A stretch of DNA of 52,133 nt from Sphaerisporangium cinnabarinum (GTDB lineage Bacteria > Actinomycetota > Actinomycetes > Actinomycetales > Cellulomonadaceae): the NCBI GenBank assembly GCA_003052455.1, contig QAPD01000060.1, positions 1 to 52,133 on the forward strand, written 5' to 3'. Below the pieces are notes generated by a model. The model was not told the origin of the DNA and did not search any database. It worked only from the letters and a program-made list of their open reading frames with translations. The position numbers were made by a program, and so were the translations under genes. This document shows, piece after piece, positions 32,833-42,641 of the stretch (positions are counted from its first letter, which is position 1; every line of letters begins with the position of its first letter).

Positions 32833-35379
32833 GTGACCGACGTCGTCCCTGCCGTCCCGACGGCACCCCTCGGCAGCCCGACCCCGGGCGCCGGCCCCGC
32901 GCCGACCCCGCGCCCCGCACCCCCGCAGATGCCCACCGTCTCCGAGCGCGTGCGCGCCCTCCACGCGCGCATGACGCTCGACGAGAAGCTCGCGCAGCTC
33001 GTCGGCTACTGGCTCGACCAGAACGGCACCGTCGCCCCGATGCAGTCGGAGATGACGGCCGGCCAGGCCGACGGCGGCCGGCTCGCGGAGATCACGCGGC
33101 ACGGGATCGGGCACTACACGCGCGTGTACGGCACGCGCCCCGTCGACCCGGCGGAGCGCGCGGCGTGGCTGTGGGCGGAGCAGCGGCGGCTGCGGACCGA
33201 GACGCGGCTGGGGATCCCGGCGATCGTGCACGAGGAGTGCCTCACGGGCCTCGCCGCGTGGCAGGCCGCGACGTACCCGACGCCGCTCGCGTGGGGCGCG
33301 TCGTTCGACCCGGACCTCGTCGAGGAGATGGCGCGCGAGGTCGGGGAGTCGATGCGCACGCTCGGCGTCCACCAGGGCCTCGCGCCCGTGCTCGACGTCG
33401 TGCGCGACCCGCGCTGGGGGCGCGTCGACGAGTGCGTCGGCGAGGACCCGTACCTCGTCGGCACGGTCGGCACGGCGTACGTGCGCGGTCTCCAGGACGC
33501 GGGCGTGCACGCGACGCTCAAGCACTTCGTCGGGTACTCCGGCTCCCACGCGGGGCGCAACCACGCGCCCGTGAGCGCGGGGCCGCGCGAGCTCGCCGAC
33601 GTCTACCTCCCGCCGTTCGAGATGGCGGTGCGCGACGGCGGCGCCCGGTCCGTCATGGCGTCGTACGTCGACGTCGACGGCGTGCCGCTGCACGCGAGCA
33701 CCGAGCACCTCACCGAGGTGCTGCGCGAGCGCTGGGGGTTCGACGGCGTCGTCGTCGCCGACTACTTCGGCGTCGCGTTCCTCGAGGTGATGCACCGCGT
33801 CGCGGCCGACCGCGGTGAGGCGGCGGCCCAGGCGCTCCGGGCGGGCCTGGACGTCGAGCTGCCGACGGGCGACGCCTACCTCGCGCCGCTCGCCGAGCGC
33901 GTGCGGTCGGGGGCGCTCGACGAGGCGTGGGTCGACCGCGCCGTGCTGCGCCTGCTCACCCAGAAGGAGGAGCTCGGCCTGCTCGACCCCGGCGCCTACG
34001 CCGACGAGCCGCCGACCGCCGTCGACCTCGACACCCCGCGCCAGCGCGCGACCGCGCGCCGCCTCGCGCAGGAGTCGCTCGTGCTGCTCGCGAACGACGG
34101 CGTGCTCCCGCTCGTGCGGCCCGGGGCCGACGGCGCGACGACCGCCCCGCGGCGCGTCGCGGTCGTCGGGCCGGACGCCGACTCGGCCGAGGCGCTCATG
34201 GGCTGCTACTCGTTCGTCAACCACGTGCTCGCGCACCACCCGGGCACCCCGGCGGGCATCGAGCTGCCGACGGTGCTCGAGTCGCTGCGCGACGCGCTCG
34301 CCGGGGCGGGCACCGACGTGACGTACGTGCGCGGGTGCGCGGTCGAGGGGGACGACGTCACGGAGATCCCGGCCGCGGTCGACGCCGCGCGGGACGCGGA
34401 CGTCGCGGTCGTCGTCGTGGGGGACGAGGCCGGGCTGTTCGGGCGCGGCACCGTCGGCGAGGGCAACGACGTCGAGTCGCTCGAGCTGCCGGGCGTGCAG
34501 CGGCGGCTCGTCGAGGAGGTCGTCGCGACCGGCACGCCGGTCGTGCTCGTGCTGCTCACCGGCCGCCCCTACGCGATCGGCTGGGCCCTCGACGCGGCGT
34601 CGTCGCGCGGCGGCGTGCCGGCCGCCGTCGTGCAGGGCTTCTTCCCCGGCGAGGAGGGCGGGCGCGCCGTGGCGGACGTGCTCGTCGGCGCGGTGAACCC
34701 GTCGGGCCGCCTGCCCGTGTCGCTGCCCCGCGCGGGCGGCGCGCAGCCGTACTCCTACCTCCACCCGGTGCTCGGCGGGCCGTCCGACGTGACGTCCACC
34801 GACCCGACGCCGGTGCGGCCGTTCGGGTTCGGGCTGTCGTACACGCAGTTCGCGTACGCGGACCTCGAGGTCGACGCGGCCGTGGCGGCGGGCGGGACGT
34901 TCCGCGCCGCGGTCACCGTGACCAACACGGGCGCGGTGGCAGGGACGGACGTCGTGCAGCTCTACGCGCGCGACGTCGTCGGCTCGGTTCCGCGGCCCGT
35001 CGCGCAGCTCCTCGGCTACGCGCGCGTCGACCTCGCGGCGGGCGAGTCGCGCCGCGTGACGTTCCGCGTCCCGACGACGCGCCTCGCGTTCTCCGACCGC
35101 CGCCTCGTGCGCGTGGTCGAGCCGGGCGACGTCGAGGTCTGGGTCGGCGCGCACGCGGCGGCCGTCGACTCCGCCCCCGGAGCGGGCGACCTCGGGTCGA
35201 CGACCGGCGGCGCGATCGTCAACGAGTCCGCGCCGGCCGCGCGGCACGTGGTGCCGGGCGCCGCGACCGCGCGCGCGACGCTCGCCGTCACGGGACCCGT
35301 GCACGAGGTCACCGCCGCGGACGAGCGGCTCGTCGCCGTCGAGGTGTCCGCACGCGTCGAGGCGGGGGAGCGCGCATGA
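32833..35379 (+). CDS. Glycoside hydrolase family 3 (beta-xylosidase/beta-glucosidase)
   Basis: 848 residues, no signal peptide, so cytoplasmic. After a Pro-rich head (~45 residues) comes the GH3 barrel with nucleophile Asp310 (VVVADYFGVAF) and the substrate-contact motif KHFVGYSGSHAGRNHAP. The (alpha/beta)6 sandwich follows (LVLLANDGVLPLV, GVQRRLVEEV) and an FN3-like domain (VTVTNTGAVAGTDVVQLYA). The opening MTLDEKLAQLVGYWLDQNG is typical of the actinobacterial xylosidase group beside BxlEFG. GTG 32833 with AAGGAGAAC upstream. Its stop overlaps the GH43 start. Removes xylose or glucose from imported oligosaccharides. Confidence 0.93.
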   Translation: MTDVVPAVPTAPLGSPTPGAGPAPTPRPAPPQMPTVSERVRALHARMTLDEKLAQLVGYWLDQNGTVAPMQSEMTAGQADGGRLAEITRHGIGHYTRVYGTRPVDPAERAAWLWAEQRRLRTETRLGIPAIVHEECLTGLAAWQAATYPTPLAWGASFDPDLVEEMAREVGESMRTLGVHQGLAPVLDVVRDPRWGRVDECVGEDPYLVGTVGTAYVRGLQDAGVHATLKHFVGYSGSHAGRNHAPVSAGPRELADVYLPPFEMAVRDGGARSVMASYVDVDGVPLHASTEHLTEVLRERWGFDGVVVADYFGVAFLEVMHRVAADRGEAAAQALRAGLDVELPTGDAYLAPLAERVRSGALDEAWVDRAVLRLLTQKEELGLLDPGAYADEPPTAVDLDTPRQRATARRLAQESLVLLANDGVLPLVRPGADGATTAPRRVAVVGPDADSAEALMGCYSFVNHVLAHHPGTPAGIELPTVLESLRDALAGAGTDVTYVRGCAVEGDDVTEIPAAVDAARDADVAVVVVGDEAGLFGRGTVGEGNDVESLELPGVQRRLVEEVVATGTPVVLVLLTGRPYAIGWALDAASSRGGVPAAVVQGFFPGEEGGRAVADVLVGAVNPSGRLPVSLPRAGGAQPYSYLHPVLGGPSDVTSTDPTPVRPFGFGLSYTQFAYADLEVDAAVAAGGTFRAAVTVTNTGAVAGTDVVQLYARDVVGSVPRPVAQLLGYARVDLAAGESRRVTFRVPTTRLAFSDRRLVRVVEPGDVEVWVGAHAAAVDSAPGAGDLGSTTGGAIVNESAPAARHVVPGAATARATLAVTGPVHEVTAADERLVAVEVSARVEAGERA

Positions 35380-36956
35380 CGCTCGTCCAGAACCCGGTGC
35401 TGCCCGGGTGCAACCCCGACCCGTCGGTCTGCCGCGTCGGCGACGACTTCTACCTCGTCACCTCGACGTTCGAGTACCTGCCCGGCCTGCCGGTGCTGCG
35501 CAGCCGCGACCTCGCGACGTGGGAGCACGTGGGGGACGTCGTCGACCGGTCGGGGCAGCTCGACTACGACGGCATCCGGTCGTCGGGCGGCCTGTTCGCC
35601 CCGACGCTGCGTCACCACGACGGCACGTTCTGGCTCGTGTGCACGCTCGTGGACCCGGACGACGACTCCCGCGGCGGCAACTTCGTCATGACGGCGACCG
35701 ACCCGGCCGGGCCGTGGTCCGACCCGGTGTGGCTGCGCGACGAGGACGGCGAGCGGATCGCGGGGATCGACCCGTCGATCTTCTTCGACGACGACGGCCG
35801 CGTCTGGCTGCACGGCACGCGCCTCGCGCCCGAGCCGGAGTGGTTCCACCAGACCGAGGTGTGGGTGCGCGAGCTCGACCCTGCGACGTGCACGCTCGTC
35901 GGCACCGAGCACGTGGTGTGGACGGGGGCCGTGCGCGGCGCCGTGTGGGCCGAGGGCCCGCACCTGTACAAGGTCGACGGCACGTACTACCTGCTCGCGG
36001 CCGAGGGCGGGACGGACTTCCACCACGCGGTGTCCGTCGCGCGCGCGTCGTCGGTCACGGGGCCGTACGAGGGCAACAAGGCCAACCCCGTGCTCACGCA
36101 CCGCCACCTCGGGCGGGGGGTGGACGTCGTCGGCGTGGGCCACGCGGACCTCGTCGAGGCGCCCGACGGCTCGTGGTGGGCCGTGCTGCTCGCGATGCGC
36201 GTCTACGGCGGCTACCACTACCCGCTCGGCCGCGAGACGTTCCTCGTCCCGGTCGTGTGGGAGGACGGCTGGCCCGTCCTCGCGCCCGGAGAGGGCCGCG
36301 TGCCCGACGCCGTCGAGGTCCCGTTCGCGAGCCCGGCGCCCCGGACGGAGGTCCAGGGCGGGGCGAGCGGCGTCGTCCGCCCCGACGACCCGCGCTGGAC
36401 GGCGGTGCGCGCCCTGCCGCGCGACGTCGCGACCCCGGCGGGCGAGGGCTGGGACCTCCCGGTGCGCCCGACGACGCTCGCCGAGCCGGGCGCGCCCGCG
36501 TTCCTCGGCGTGCGCCAGCAGCACCGCGACGTCGACGTGACGGTCACCCTGCAGGCCCCGGCCGTGGCGGGGGAGCGCGCGGGCGTCGTCGTGCGGCAGT
36601 CCGAGGACGATCACGTGCGGCTCCTCGTCGACGGCGGCCCGGGGGACGAGCGGCGCGTCGTCGCCGTGCACCGGCGCGGCGGCACGGACGCGGTGGTCGG
36701 GGAGACGACGGTGACCGCCGCCTCCGGGGAGCCGGTCGTCGTCGGGCTGCGCGTGCGCGGGCAGGACTACGGGCTCGTCGCCGGGACGGCGGGCGGGCCG
36801 GTCGTGGACGTCGCGACGGTCGACGGGCGCACGCTCGACAGCGCCGCCGCGGGCGGGTTCCTCGGGCTCTGGCTCGGCGTGCACGCGACGAGCGAGGGCC
36901 GCCCGAGCGCGTCCGTCGTGCGCGTCGAGCGGTTCGTGCACGAGCCGGCGGGCTGA
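35376..36956 (+). CDS. Glycoside hydrolase family 43 (beta-xylosidase/arabinofuranosidase)
   Basis: 526 residues, cytoplasmic. Five-bladed propeller with the catalytic triad in expected places: general base Asp15 (PGCNPDPSV), pKa-modulating Asp132 (GIDPSIFF) and acid Glu193 (WAEGPHLY). The N-terminal SFEYLPG-type segment (STFEYLPGLPVLRSRDL) places it with GH43 beta-xylosidases. Residues ~320-526 form a C-terminal jelly-roll of the xylosidase type. ATG 35376 overlaps the GH3 stop (ATGA). Complements GH3 on xylo- and arabinoxylo-oligosaccharides; last gene of the operon. Confidence 0.94.
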   Translation: MTLVQNPVLPGCNPDPSVCRVGDDFYLVTSTFEYLPGLPVLRSRDLATWEHVGDVVDRSGQLDYDGIRSSGGLFAPTLRHHDGTFWLVCTLVDPDDDSRGGNFVMTATDPAGPWSDPVWLRDEDGERIAGIDPSIFFDDDGRVWLHGTRLAPEPEWFHQTEVWVRELDPATCTLVGTEHVVWTGAVRGAVWAEGPHLYKVDGTYYLLAAEGGTDFHHAVSVARASSVTGPYEGNKANPVLTHRHLGRGVDVVGVGHADLVEAPDGSWWAVLLAMRVYGGYHYPLGRETFLVPVVWEDGWPVLAPGEGRVPDAVEVPFASPAPRTEVQGGASGVVRPDDPRWTAVRALPRDVATPAGEGWDLPVRPTTLAEPGAPAFLGVRQQHRDVDVTVTLQAPAVAGERAGVVVRQSEDDHVRLLVDGGPGDERRVVAVHRRGGTDAVVGETTVTAASGEPVVVGLRVRGQDYGLVAGTAGGPVVDVATVDGRTLDSAAAGGFLGLWLGVHATSEGRPSASVVRVERFVHEPAG

Positions 36957-36992
36957 CGCGCCGCCCGGGCGTGCGGGAGCGTGCGGCCGGGC

Positions 36993-36998
36993 TACGGT
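36993..36998 (+). promoter_or_regulatory. -10 box for leaderless aspA mRNA
   Basis: TACGGT, 6 bases before ATG 37005. Confidence 0.5.
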
Positions 36999-37004
36999 CG
37001 GGGC

Positions 37005-38534
37005 ATGTCGAGCGAACGGACACGCACCGAGGTGGACCTGCTGGGACCGAAGGAGGTCCCGGCGGACGCCTACTACGGCGTCCACACGGTCCGCGCCATG
37101 GAGAACTTCCGCATCTCGGGGACGACGGTGAGCGACGTCCCCGAGATGGTGCGCGGCATGGTGATGGTCAAGAAGGCGTCGGCGCTCGCGAACCGTGAGC
37201 TGCGCACCATCCAGCGCGACGTCGCCGACGCGATCGTCGCCGCGTGCGACGCGATCCTGCGCGACGGTCGGTGCCTCGACCAGTTCCCGGTCGACGTGTT
37301 CCAGGGCGGCGCCGGGACGAGCGTCAACATGAACACCAACGAGGTCGTCGCCAACCTCGCGCTCGAGCTCGCCGGGTTCGACAAGGGCCGCTACGACGTC
37401 ATCAACCCGAACGACCACGTCAACCGCTCGCAGTCGACGAACGACGCCTACCCCACGGGGTTCCGGCTCGCGGTCCACGAGCTCGTCGTGCGGCTCCAGC
37501 ACGAGGTGCGGAGGCTCGAGCGCGCGTTCGACGAGAAGGCGTCGGAGTTCGCCGACGTCCTGAAGATGGGCCGCACCCAGCTCCAGGACGCGGTCCCCAT
37601 GAGCCTCGGCCAGGAGTTCGCCGGGTTCGCCGTGAACGTCGGGGAGGAGATCCGCCGGCTCGAGGTCGCGGGCGAGCTGCTGCTCGAGGTCAACCTCGGC
37701 GCGACCGCGATCGGCACCGGGCTCAACACCCCGCCCGGCTACCCGAAGGTCGCGACGCGCCGGCTCGCCGAGGTGAGCGGCCTGCACACCGTCCCGGCCG
37801 AGAACCTCGTCGAGGCGACCTACGACAACGGCGCCTACCTCGCCGTCCACTCCGCGCTCAAGCGGCTCGCGGCCAAGCTGTCGAAGATCTGCAACGACCT
37901 GCGCCTGCTGTCGTCGGGGCCGCGCGCCGGCCTCGGCGAGATCAACCTGCCCGAGCTCCAGGCCGGGTCGTCGATCATGCCCGCCAAGGTGAACCCGGTC
38001 ATCCCCGAGGTCGTCAACCAGGTCTGCTTCAAGGTCATGGGCAACGACGTGACGATCACGCACGCCGCCGAGGCCGGGCAGCTCCAGCTCAACGTCATGG
38101 AGCCCGGGCTCGCGCAGTCGATGTTCGAGTCGCTGCACCTGCTGACCAACGCGTGCGTCGCGCTGCGCACCAAGTGCGTCACGGGCATCACGGCGAACGT
38201 CGAGGTCTGCCGCCGGCACGTGCTCGACTCCATCGGCATCGTCACGTACCTCAACGAGATCATCGGCCACCGCAACGGCGACCTCGTGGGCGCGGAGGCC
38301 GCCCGGACCGGGGCCTCCGTGCGCGACGTCGTGGTCGCGCGCGGCCTGCTCACGCCCGAGCAGGTCGACGCCGTGCTGACCACGGAGAACTTCCTGCGCC
38401 CCCGCTACACCGGCCGCTACTACGAGCCCGACGAGCGCGGCCTGCCGCCCGCGGGCGAGGAGGGCGAGTCGTCACGCGTCGTCGAGTCCGACGACGCCAC
38501 CGGCGCGCCCCCGGAGCCCGAGCCCGAGTCCTGA
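37005..38534 (+). CDS. aspA: Aspartate ammonia-lyase
   Basis: 509 residues. Converts L-aspartate to fumarate and ammonia. Fumarase/aspartase superfamily signature [15 protein letters not shown] (about 321-335), plus [28 protein letters not shown] and [30 protein letters not shown] is shared with fumarase C, but the N-terminus ([22 protein letters not shown]) is the aspartase form. The C-terminal ~30 residues are an acidic low-complexity tail ([20 protein letters not shown]). ATG 37005 is leaderless behind TACGGT. Convergent with the APC permease gene. Confidence 0.95.
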   Translation: MSSERTRTEVDLLGPKEVPADAYYGVHTVRAMENFRISGTTVSDVPEMVRGMVMVKKASALANRELRTIQRDVADAIVAACDAILRDGRCLDQFPVDVFQGGAGTSVNMNTNEVVANLALELAGFDKGRYDVINPNDHVNRSQSTNDAYPTGFRLAVHELVVRLQHEVRRLERAFDEKASEFADVLKMGRTQLQDAVPMSLGQEFAGFAVNVGEEIRRLEVAGELLLEVNLGATAIGTGLNTPPGYPKVATRRLAEVSGLHTVPAENLVEATYDNGAYLAVHSALKRLAAKLSKICNDLRLLSSGPRAGLGEINLPELQAGSSIMPAKVNPVIPEVVNQVCFKVMGNDVTITHAAEAGQLQLNVMEPGLAQSMFESLHLLTNACVALRTKCVTGITANVEVCRRHVLDSIGIVTYLNEIIGHRNGDLVGAEAARTGASVRDVVVARGLLTPEQVDAVLTTENFLRPRYTGRYYEPDERGLPPAGEEGESSRVVESDDATGAPPEPEPES

Positions 38535-38537
38535 CGC

Positions 38538-38605
38538 CGAGGTCGGCCCGCCCGTCGCCCCGTCGAACCCCCGACGGTCGATCTCGGCCGCGCGGGCCGA
38601 CCTCG
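38538..38605. terminator. Inverted repeat between convergent aspA and APC genes
   Basis: 14-bp arms (38538-38551 with 38592-38605) around a 40-base loop. Likely a terminator used from both sides. Confidence 0.6.
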
Positions 38606-38608
38606 CGG

Positions 38609-39865
38609 CTAGGACCGGACGCGCACGGCCCGGAGGACGACGCCGACCGCGAGCACCACGACCCCCGCGACCACGCTCGGGACGGGGAGCGTGACGACCA
38701 GCGCGACGCACCCGAGCGCGCCGAGCACCGGGAGCGCGCGCGGGTAGAGGCGGTGCGGCGCGGTCTGGCGCAGCGCCGAGAGGTTCGCGACGAGGTAGTA
38801 GACGAGCACCCCGAACGACGAGAACCCGATCGCGCCGCGCAGGTCCGTCGTGAGCACGAGCAGCACGACCACCGCCCCGACCGCGAGCTCAGCGCGGTGC
38901 GGCACCCGGTGCACGGGGTGCACCGCGGCGAACCACCCCGGCAGGTCGCCGGTGCGGGCCATCGCGAGCCCCGTGCGGCTCACCCCGGCCAGGAGGGCGA
39001 GGAGCGCGCCGGCGCTCGCGGCGACCGCGCCGACGCTCACGACCGGTCCCGCCCACGACCACGACCCGGCGGCGACGGCGTCGGCGAGCGGCGCGGCGGA
39101 CGTCGCGAGCCGGGCAGGCCCGAGCACGGCGAGGAGCGTGACCGCCACGACGGCGTAGAGCACGACGACCGTCCCGAGCGACACGAGGACCGCGCGCGGG
39201 ATGGTGCGGCGCGGGTCGCGCACCTCCTCGCCGAGCGTCGCGACGCGCGCGTACCCGGCGAACGCGAAGAACAGCAGCCCGGCGGCCTGGAGGACGCCGT
39301 ACCAGCCGCCGTGCGCGCCGTCGGGGTCGAGGACGGCGGACCACCGCGGCGTCGTCCCCGCGAGGCTCGCGACGACCGCAGTCGCGATCGCGAGCAGCGC
39401 GACCGCGACGATCCCGCGCGCGAGGCGGGCCGTGCGCGTCACGCCGCGGTACCCGACCGCGGTGAGCACGACGACCGCCGCGACGGCCACGGGACGCTCC
39501 CACCCGGGCGGCGCGGCGTACGCGGCGAGGACGAGCGCCATGGCCGCGCAGCTCGCCGTCTTCCCGACGACGAAGCCCCACCCCGCGACGTAGCCCCACC
39601 AGGGGCCGAGGTGCTCGCGCCCGTACACGTACGTGCCGCCGGACGTCGGGTGCTGCGCGGCGAGCTGGGCCGACGACGTCGCGTTCGCGTACGCCACGCC
39701 GGCGGCCAGGGCGAGCCCGACGAGCAGGCCCGTCCCCGCCGCGGCCGCCGCCGGGGCGAACGCCGAGAACACGCCCGCGCCGACCATGGACGCGAGCCCG
39801 ACGACGACGGCGTCCGTCGTGCCGAGACGGCGGGCGAGCGACGGCTGGCCGGGAGCGGTGGTCAC
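38609..39865 (-). CDS. APC family amino-acid permease
   Basis: 418 residues, about 12 membrane helices. Start LGTTDAVVVGLASMVGAGVFSAF is the APC signature (GxGIF type), with HPTSGGTYVYGREHLGPWWGYVAGWGF, LLFFAFAGYARVATLGEEVRDPRRTIPRAV and NLSALRQ as further marks. Substrate unknown; amino acids by family. Beside aspA it could feed or drain aspartate, which is only positional. GTG 39865 is chosen at the domain start; a GTG two codons earlier (39871) is equally possible. Confidence 0.9.
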   Translation of the reverse strand: MTTAPGQPSLARRLGTTDAVVVGLASMVGAGVFSAFAPAAAAAGTGLLVGLALAAGVAYANATSSAQLAAQHPTSGGTYVYGREHLGPWWGYVAGWGFVVGKTASCAAMALVLAAYAAPPGWERPVAVAAVVVLTAVGYRGVTRTARLARGIVAVALLAIATAVVASLAGTTPRWSAVLDPDGAHGGWYGVLQAAGLLFFAFAGYARVATLGEEVRDPRRTIPRAVLVSLGTVVVLYAVVAVTLLAVLGPARLATSAAPLADAVAAGSWSWAGPVVSVGAVAASAGALLALLAGVSRTGLAMARTGDLPGWFAAVHPVHRVPHRAELAVGAVVVLLVLTTDLRGAIGFSSFGVLVYYLVANLSALRQTAPHRLYPRALPVLGALGCVALVVTLPVPSVVAGVVVLAVGVVLRAVRVRS

Positions 39866-39960
39866 CTGCACAGCGTGCCAGGACCAGGTGTCCACGAGGT
39901 GTCCGACGGCGGCCCTCGGCACCGGCCCGGGGCGTGGTCCGGAGCGTCCCCGGGAGCCGG

Positions 39961-39966
39961 TACAGT
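39961..39966 (+). promoter_or_regulatory. Candidate -10 box before the gluzincin-like gene
   Basis: TACAGT, 8 bases before an in-frame GTG at 39975, which could make that GTG a leaderless start. Confidence 0.35.
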
Positions 39967-40028
39967 TCCCGCCGGTGCCCCGTCCCGGTCGTCGTCGACC
40001 GGTCCCGACGAGCGGGGGGCGACGGGCT

Positions 40029-42239
40029 GTGCGCTTCGGCGAGGACGGCGGTGCAGGGGTGGTCTCAGGAGGGTCCGGCGACGGGCGGCGTGCGGGGCGG
40101 ACGGCGTCGTGCGCCGTGCTCGTCGGCGTGCTCGCGGGCGCGGTCGTGGTGGGGGTGCCGGCGGTCGCGAGCGCGGACCCGGCCGACGGGCTGTCCGAGA
40201 CGTCGCACACGCGCTACGAGGTGGACGGCACCGGCCCGGTCCGGGTCCGGGTGACGACGACGCTGCGCAACGAGCAGCCCGACAGCGGCCAGTACTACTA
40301 CTACTGGGACGCCTACGGCATCCCCGTGCCGGCGGGCGCGACGGACGTCACCGCGACGAGCGGCGGCGCCGCGCTCCCCGTCACGCTCGAGCCGACCGAG
40401 GACCCGGCCACGAGCGCCGCGCGGGTCTCGTTCTCACCGCTCAACTACGGCCGCGAGCGGACCGTGGAGTGGGCCTACACGATCCCGGGGGAGCCGATCC
40501 GCTCGGAGGGGTACACGCGCGTCGGGCCGGGGTACGCGACGTTCGCCGTCGGCGCGCCCGGGGACCCGGGCCAGGTCACCGTCGAGATCGTCACCCCGAC
40601 CTCCATGGACTTCGACAGCACGTGGGACGGGTTCACCCCGATCCTCGAGGGCACGACGCGGACGCACCGCGCGACGGAGAGCACCGACGACCTCGGCACG
40701 TGGTCGTTCGTCTCCCTCCGGGACCCGGCGCAGGTGGACACGACGACGGTCGACGCGGCGGGGACGGAGCTCGTGCTCGAGAGCTTCCCGGGCGACGCCG
40801 AGTGGAGCGCCTTCGTCGCGGAGCAGGTCGCCGCCGGGCTGCCCACGCTCGAGCGCGTGGTCGGGATGCCCTGGCCGGGGAACCTCGAGCGCATCCGCGA
40901 GGACGTGTCGCCCGAGGTGCTGGGGTACGCGTGGTTCGACCGCGGCTCCGGCGAGATCGTCATCCCCGAGGACCTCGACGCCGGGCTGCTCTTCCACGAG
41001 CTCTCGCACGCGTGGCTCGCCGGGGACCGGTTCGTGGACCGGTGGGTGTCCGAGGGTCTGGCCGAGGTCGTGGGGGAGCGCGTCGCCGCGCAGACCGGCG
41101 GCCCGACCGAGACGTTCCCGGCCCCTGCGCGCGACGCGGCGGACGCGCTCCCGCTCGTCGCCTGGGCGGACGTCGACGTGCAGGACGGCGCCGACGCCAC
41201 CGAGGAGTACGCGTACGCCGCGGCGTGGACGGCCGTGTCCGCGCTCGTCGGCGGGCTCGACGACGAGGCGCTCGGGACGCTCGTCGCCGCCGCGTACGCG
41301 GGGGAGAGCGCGTACGACGCCCCCGGCGAGCCCGGGCGCCCCGGCCTCACCGACGGTCGTCGCTTCCTCGACCTCGTCGAGGTGCGCGGCGAGGTCGCCG
41401 ACGCCCAGGCGGCGTACCGCACCTGGGTCGCCGACGCCGAGGAGACCGCCCTGCTCGACGCGCGGGGCCCGGCCCGCGAGGCCTACGTCGCCCTCGACGC
41501 GGCCGACGGCGCGTGGCTCCCGCCTGCGGGGCTGCGCACCGCGATGACGGACTGGGCGTTCGCGGACGCCGACGCGGCCCGGGAGGCGATCGGGCCCGAC
41601 GCCGCCGCGACCGCCGGCCAGGTCCAGCAGGCCGCCGAGGACGCGGGCCTGCCCGACCCGGCCGCCGTCCGCGCGCAGTACGAGGGCGCCCGCAGCGCCG
41701 AGGAGTACGCGGCCCTCGCGACCGTGCTGCCGCGCACCGTCGAGGTCGTCGGGACGGTCGGCGACGCCGTCGCCGCGAGCACCGGCGGCGGCCCGTTCGC
41801 CGACCTCGGCCGCCTCCTGCTGGACGTCGGCGGCTCGACCGCGGACGCGCGCGCGGCGCTCGACGCCGGGCGCCTCGACGACGCCGCCGCCGCAGCCGAC
41901 GACGCGTCGTCGCGCGCCGCCGTCGCGCCGTGGGTGGGGATCGGCGCGGTGCTGCTCGTCGTCGCGGCGCTCGCCGGCGCGATCGTGCTCGTGGTGCGCC
42001 GCCGTCGTGCGGCGGCGGACGCCGCGCCTGCCGCGCCGGACGCGGACCCGACCCTCGGGCAGGACCCGGCGGTGGAGCAGGACCCGGCCGTCGAGCGGGA
42101 CCCGGACGAGCCGGACAGCCCGACCGTGCCCGACCCGGGGGCGGGCTCGACGGACGACCCGGGAGTCGGCTCGACGGACGACGAGACGGGCGACCCGGCG
42201 GACGAGGGGAAGCCCGCCGTCCCCGCCGCGGCGCCGTAG
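40029..42239 (+). CDS. Membrane-anchored gluzincin-like metallopeptidase
   Basis: 736 residues. Signal peptide (hydrophobic CAVLVGVLAGAVVVGVPAVASA, cut after ASA near residue 49), a beta-rich N-terminal half, then HELSH (323-327) followed by RWVSEGLAEV. The His-His-Glu arrangement resembles M1/M61 gluzincins (HELSHAWxAGD...WxSEGxAE), but the third ligand is 15 residues after the second His, shorter than the 19 of M1 enzymes. AWFDRGSGEIVIPED before it is where M1 has its substrate loop. One helix near the C-terminus (VGIGAVLLVVAALAGAIVLVV) then a basic stop and a disordered Asp/Pro-rich tail. Start uncertain: GTG 39975 (leaderless), 40029 or 40059. Confidence 0.78.
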   Translation: MRFGEDGGAGVVSGGSGDGRRAGRTASCAVLVGVLAGAVVVGVPAVASADPADGLSETSHTRYEVDGTGPVRVRVTTTLRNEQPDSGQYYYYWDAYGIPVPAGATDVTATSGGAALPVTLEPTEDPATSAARVSFSPLNYGRERTVEWAYTIPGEPIRSEGYTRVGPGYATFAVGAPGDPGQVTVEIVTPTSMDFDSTWDGFTPILEGTTRTHRATESTDDLGTWSFVSLRDPAQVDTTTVDAAGTELVLESFPGDAEWSAFVAEQVAAGLPTLERVVGMPWPGNLERIREDVSPEVLGYAWFDRGSGEIVIPEDLDAGLLFHELSHAWLAGDRFVDRWVSEGLAEVVGERVAAQTGGPTETFPAPARDAADALPLVAWADVDVQDGADATEEYAYAAAWTAVSALVGGLDDEALGTLVAAAYAGESAYDAPGEPGRPGLTDGRRFLDLVEVRGEVADAQAAYRTWVADAEETALLDARGPAREAYVALDAADGAWLPPAGLRTAMTDWAFADADAAREAIGPDAAATAGQVQQAAEDAGLPDPAAVRAQYEGARSAEEYAALATVLPRTVEVVGTVGDAVAASTGGGPFADLGRLLLDVGGSTADARAALDAGRLDDAAAAADDASSRAAVAPWVGIGAVLLVVAALAGAIVLVVRRRRAAADAAPAAPDADPTLGQDPAVEQDPAVERDPDEPDSPTVPDPGAGSTDDPGVGSTDDETGDPADEGKPAVPAAAP

Positions 42240-42337
42240 CCCGCGGTCCGGGTGGTGAGCCCGGCGGGGCGACGTACGGTCGAGGGAGTGCGCCCGGTCG
42301 ACCAGGCGGCCGGGACGGAGACCAGGAGGGCCCGCTC

Positions 42338-42592
42338 ATGACCGCGTCGCAGCCGCAGGACCGCCGGGGCACCGGCGACGAGCAGGACCGGCGGGACGAG
42401 CAGGAACCGGCCCGGGGCGAGCCGGACATCGGCACCGCGGGCGCGTTCCCCGCGCTCGCCAACGACTCGCTGCCGAAGGACCCCGCCGTCCCCACCGACG
42501 TCGACCCGGGCGACGAGCGGAGCTGGAGCGGCGACGACGTCGACGATCCGGGCACGGAGCCGGGCGCCGGCGCGCCGGGCACCGGCCGCTGA
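42338..42592 (+). CDS. Small acidic, probably disordered protein
   Basis: 84 residues. Gln/Asp/Arg/Gly-rich with no hydrophobic core (DRRGTGDEQDRRDEQEPARG, DVDPGDERSWSGDDVDDPG); one short ordered stretch, GAFPALANDSLPKDPAVP. ATG 42338 has AGGAGG at 42324-42329, an unusually strong ribosome site here, and codon use matches neighbours, so a real gene is likely. No family recognised. Could be a regulatory or chaperone-client tail protein; nothing supports a specific role. Confidence 0.62.
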   Translation: MTASQPQDRRGTGDEQDRRDEQEPARGEPDIGTAGAFPALANDSLPKDPAVPTDVDPGDERSWSGDDVDDPGTEPGAGAPGTGR

Positions 42593-42641
42593 GGCCTGCC
42601 GCGCGGTCCCGCGGCGCCGGGGCGCGGCGTCGTCGGGGACA

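Noticed and set aside
38609-40210. APC permease start at 40210
   Set aside because: The extra N-terminus is Pro/Arg-rich, crosses the divergent promoter region and is unlike APC proteins.
37244-42592. A very long open frame (about 1,780 codons) on the plus strand crossing aspA, the APC gene and the protease gene
   Set aside because: It is an out-of-frame shadow caused by high GC. Its translation is Arg/Pro/Gly-rich without family marks, and well supported genes lie in other frames. Only the last 85 codons (42338-42592) are kept as a gene.
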